Positions 63,664-64,000 of a stretch of 64,000 bases of DNA are shown here, piece by piece. A model generated the notes under the pieces. The model did no database searches. It was not told the DNA's origin and worked only from the letters and a program-made list of their open reading frames with translations. Numbering within the stretch: the stretch's first letter is position 1; the number at the start of each line of letters is the position of its first letter. This DNA comes from Enteractinococcus fodinae (GTDB taxonomy: Bacteria > Actinomycetota > Actinomycetes > Actinomycetales > Micrococcaceae), in assembly GCF_031458395.1 (NCBI RefSeq), contig NZ_JAVDYJ010000001.1, forward strand, positions 2,108,001-2,172,000, in the 5' to 3' direction. Made by a program: the position numbers and the translations under genes.

Positions 63664-64000
63664 TTAGATGGAGTACTCTGGAGCAGCCCAGACCACGACT
63701 TCTGGATGTTCATAGAACCGGTAGCCTTGGCCACGAACGGTGCGAACGGTGCCCGAGAGGCGGCCGAGTTTGGCGCGCAGGCGACGAATATGGACGTCAA
63801 TGGTGCGCTCATTGGGCACTTCTTCAGTCTCGTCCCACAGAGTTTCGAGCAATTCCTCGCGGTTGACGGTACGACCACCGTTCTCCACCAGGTAATTCAG
63901 CAGTTCAAATTCTTTATACGTCAGGTTCAACGGTTCGCCGTCGAGCAGGACTTCCCGACGCGCCAGATCGATCAGGACACCAGGCTGGCGGGTTGAAACC
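63664..64000 (-). CDS. OmpR/PhoB-type winged-helix response regulator (5' end cut off)
   Basis: Only the last 111 residues are in the window; the frame is open to the right edge and ends TAA at 63664. It is the DNA-binding domain: LTYKEFELLNYLVENGGRTVNREELLETLW, RTIDVHIRRLRAKLG (recognition helix) and VRTVRGQGYRFYEHPE. A receiver domain is presumably off the edge. A 17-residue tail after the wing ends VVVWAAPEYSI. Partner kinase and targets cannot be seen. Confidence 0.85.
   Translation of the reverse strand, partial: VSTRQPGVLIDLARREVLLDGEPLNLTYKEFELLNYLVENGGRTVNREELLETLWDETEEVPNERTIDVHIRRLRAKLGRLSGTVRTVRGQGYRFYEHPEVVVWAAPEYSI

Overview
The window looks like part of a chromosome from an actinobacterium of the order Micrococcales, probably a Micrococcaceae relative. 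The signs are moderately high GC, frequent GTG/TTG starts, a 16S-23S-5S operon with an actinobacterial boxA leader and no tRNA in its spacer, the senX3-regX3/phoU pair, GTP-type PEP carboxykinase, DUF2516 next to gpmA and tmk, and a fused PcaL. The 16S gene here would settle the genus, which I do not name. I see no insertion sequence, prophage, CRISPR array or recognisable defence island.

Layout. 0-5 kb: a truncated DsbA-like membrane protein, a small membrane protein, an FAH-family hydrolase with a coupled dinucleotide-binding protein, a tyramine-oxidase-subunit-B-like protein of the ornithine cyclodeaminase family, and an ElaA-like acetyltransferase. 4.8-11.1 kb: a complete rRNA operon on the minus strand with promoters, boxA leader, pre-23S processing stem and terminator. 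11.4-17.6 kb: a three-gene ABC importer, rlmB-cysS and a lipoprotein. 17.7-27.8 kb: senX3-regX3 divergent from phoU, pabC and a PabA-PabB fusion, gpmA, DUF2516, tmk-holB, an exported peptidase and tRNA-Thr. 28-32.8 kb: a TetR-controlled MFS efflux unit, a TVP38-type membrane protein, a quinone oxidoreductase and tRNA-Ser.

32.8-38 kb is the least ordinary part. It holds a sodium:solute symporter with a 42-residue partner protein, two gene-poor stretches (one with the apparent remains of a TetR-type regulator and repeated AACAGGG half-sites), and an MFS carrier. 38-49.7 kb is an aromatic-acid island: a DASS carrier, an IclR regulator, pobA, pcaHG, pcaB, pcaL (pcaD-pcaC fusion), then pcaFIJ-pcaR behind its own promoter and operator. 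Together these convert 4-hydroxybenzoate via protocatechuate and beta-ketoadipate to succinyl-CoA and acetyl-CoA. A propionyl-CoA synthetase-like gene converges on pcaR.

51-64 kb: tRNA-Ser, a small XRE-like regulator, an anchored hypothetical protein, an MFS carrier, phosphomannomutase, RecQ with a phosphoribosyltransferase-like tail, pckG, tRNA-Arg, a compact AhpD-pirin-GNAT-GNAT-SixA operon on the minus strand, and a truncated response regulator.

I did not find a convincing undescribed multi-gene system. The best leads are the glutaminase-dead PabA domain, the amine-catabolism footprint shared between 3.97 kb and 35.8-36.4 kb, the five-gene pirin/GNAT operon, and a Cys-to-Thr change in the PEPCK P-loop.
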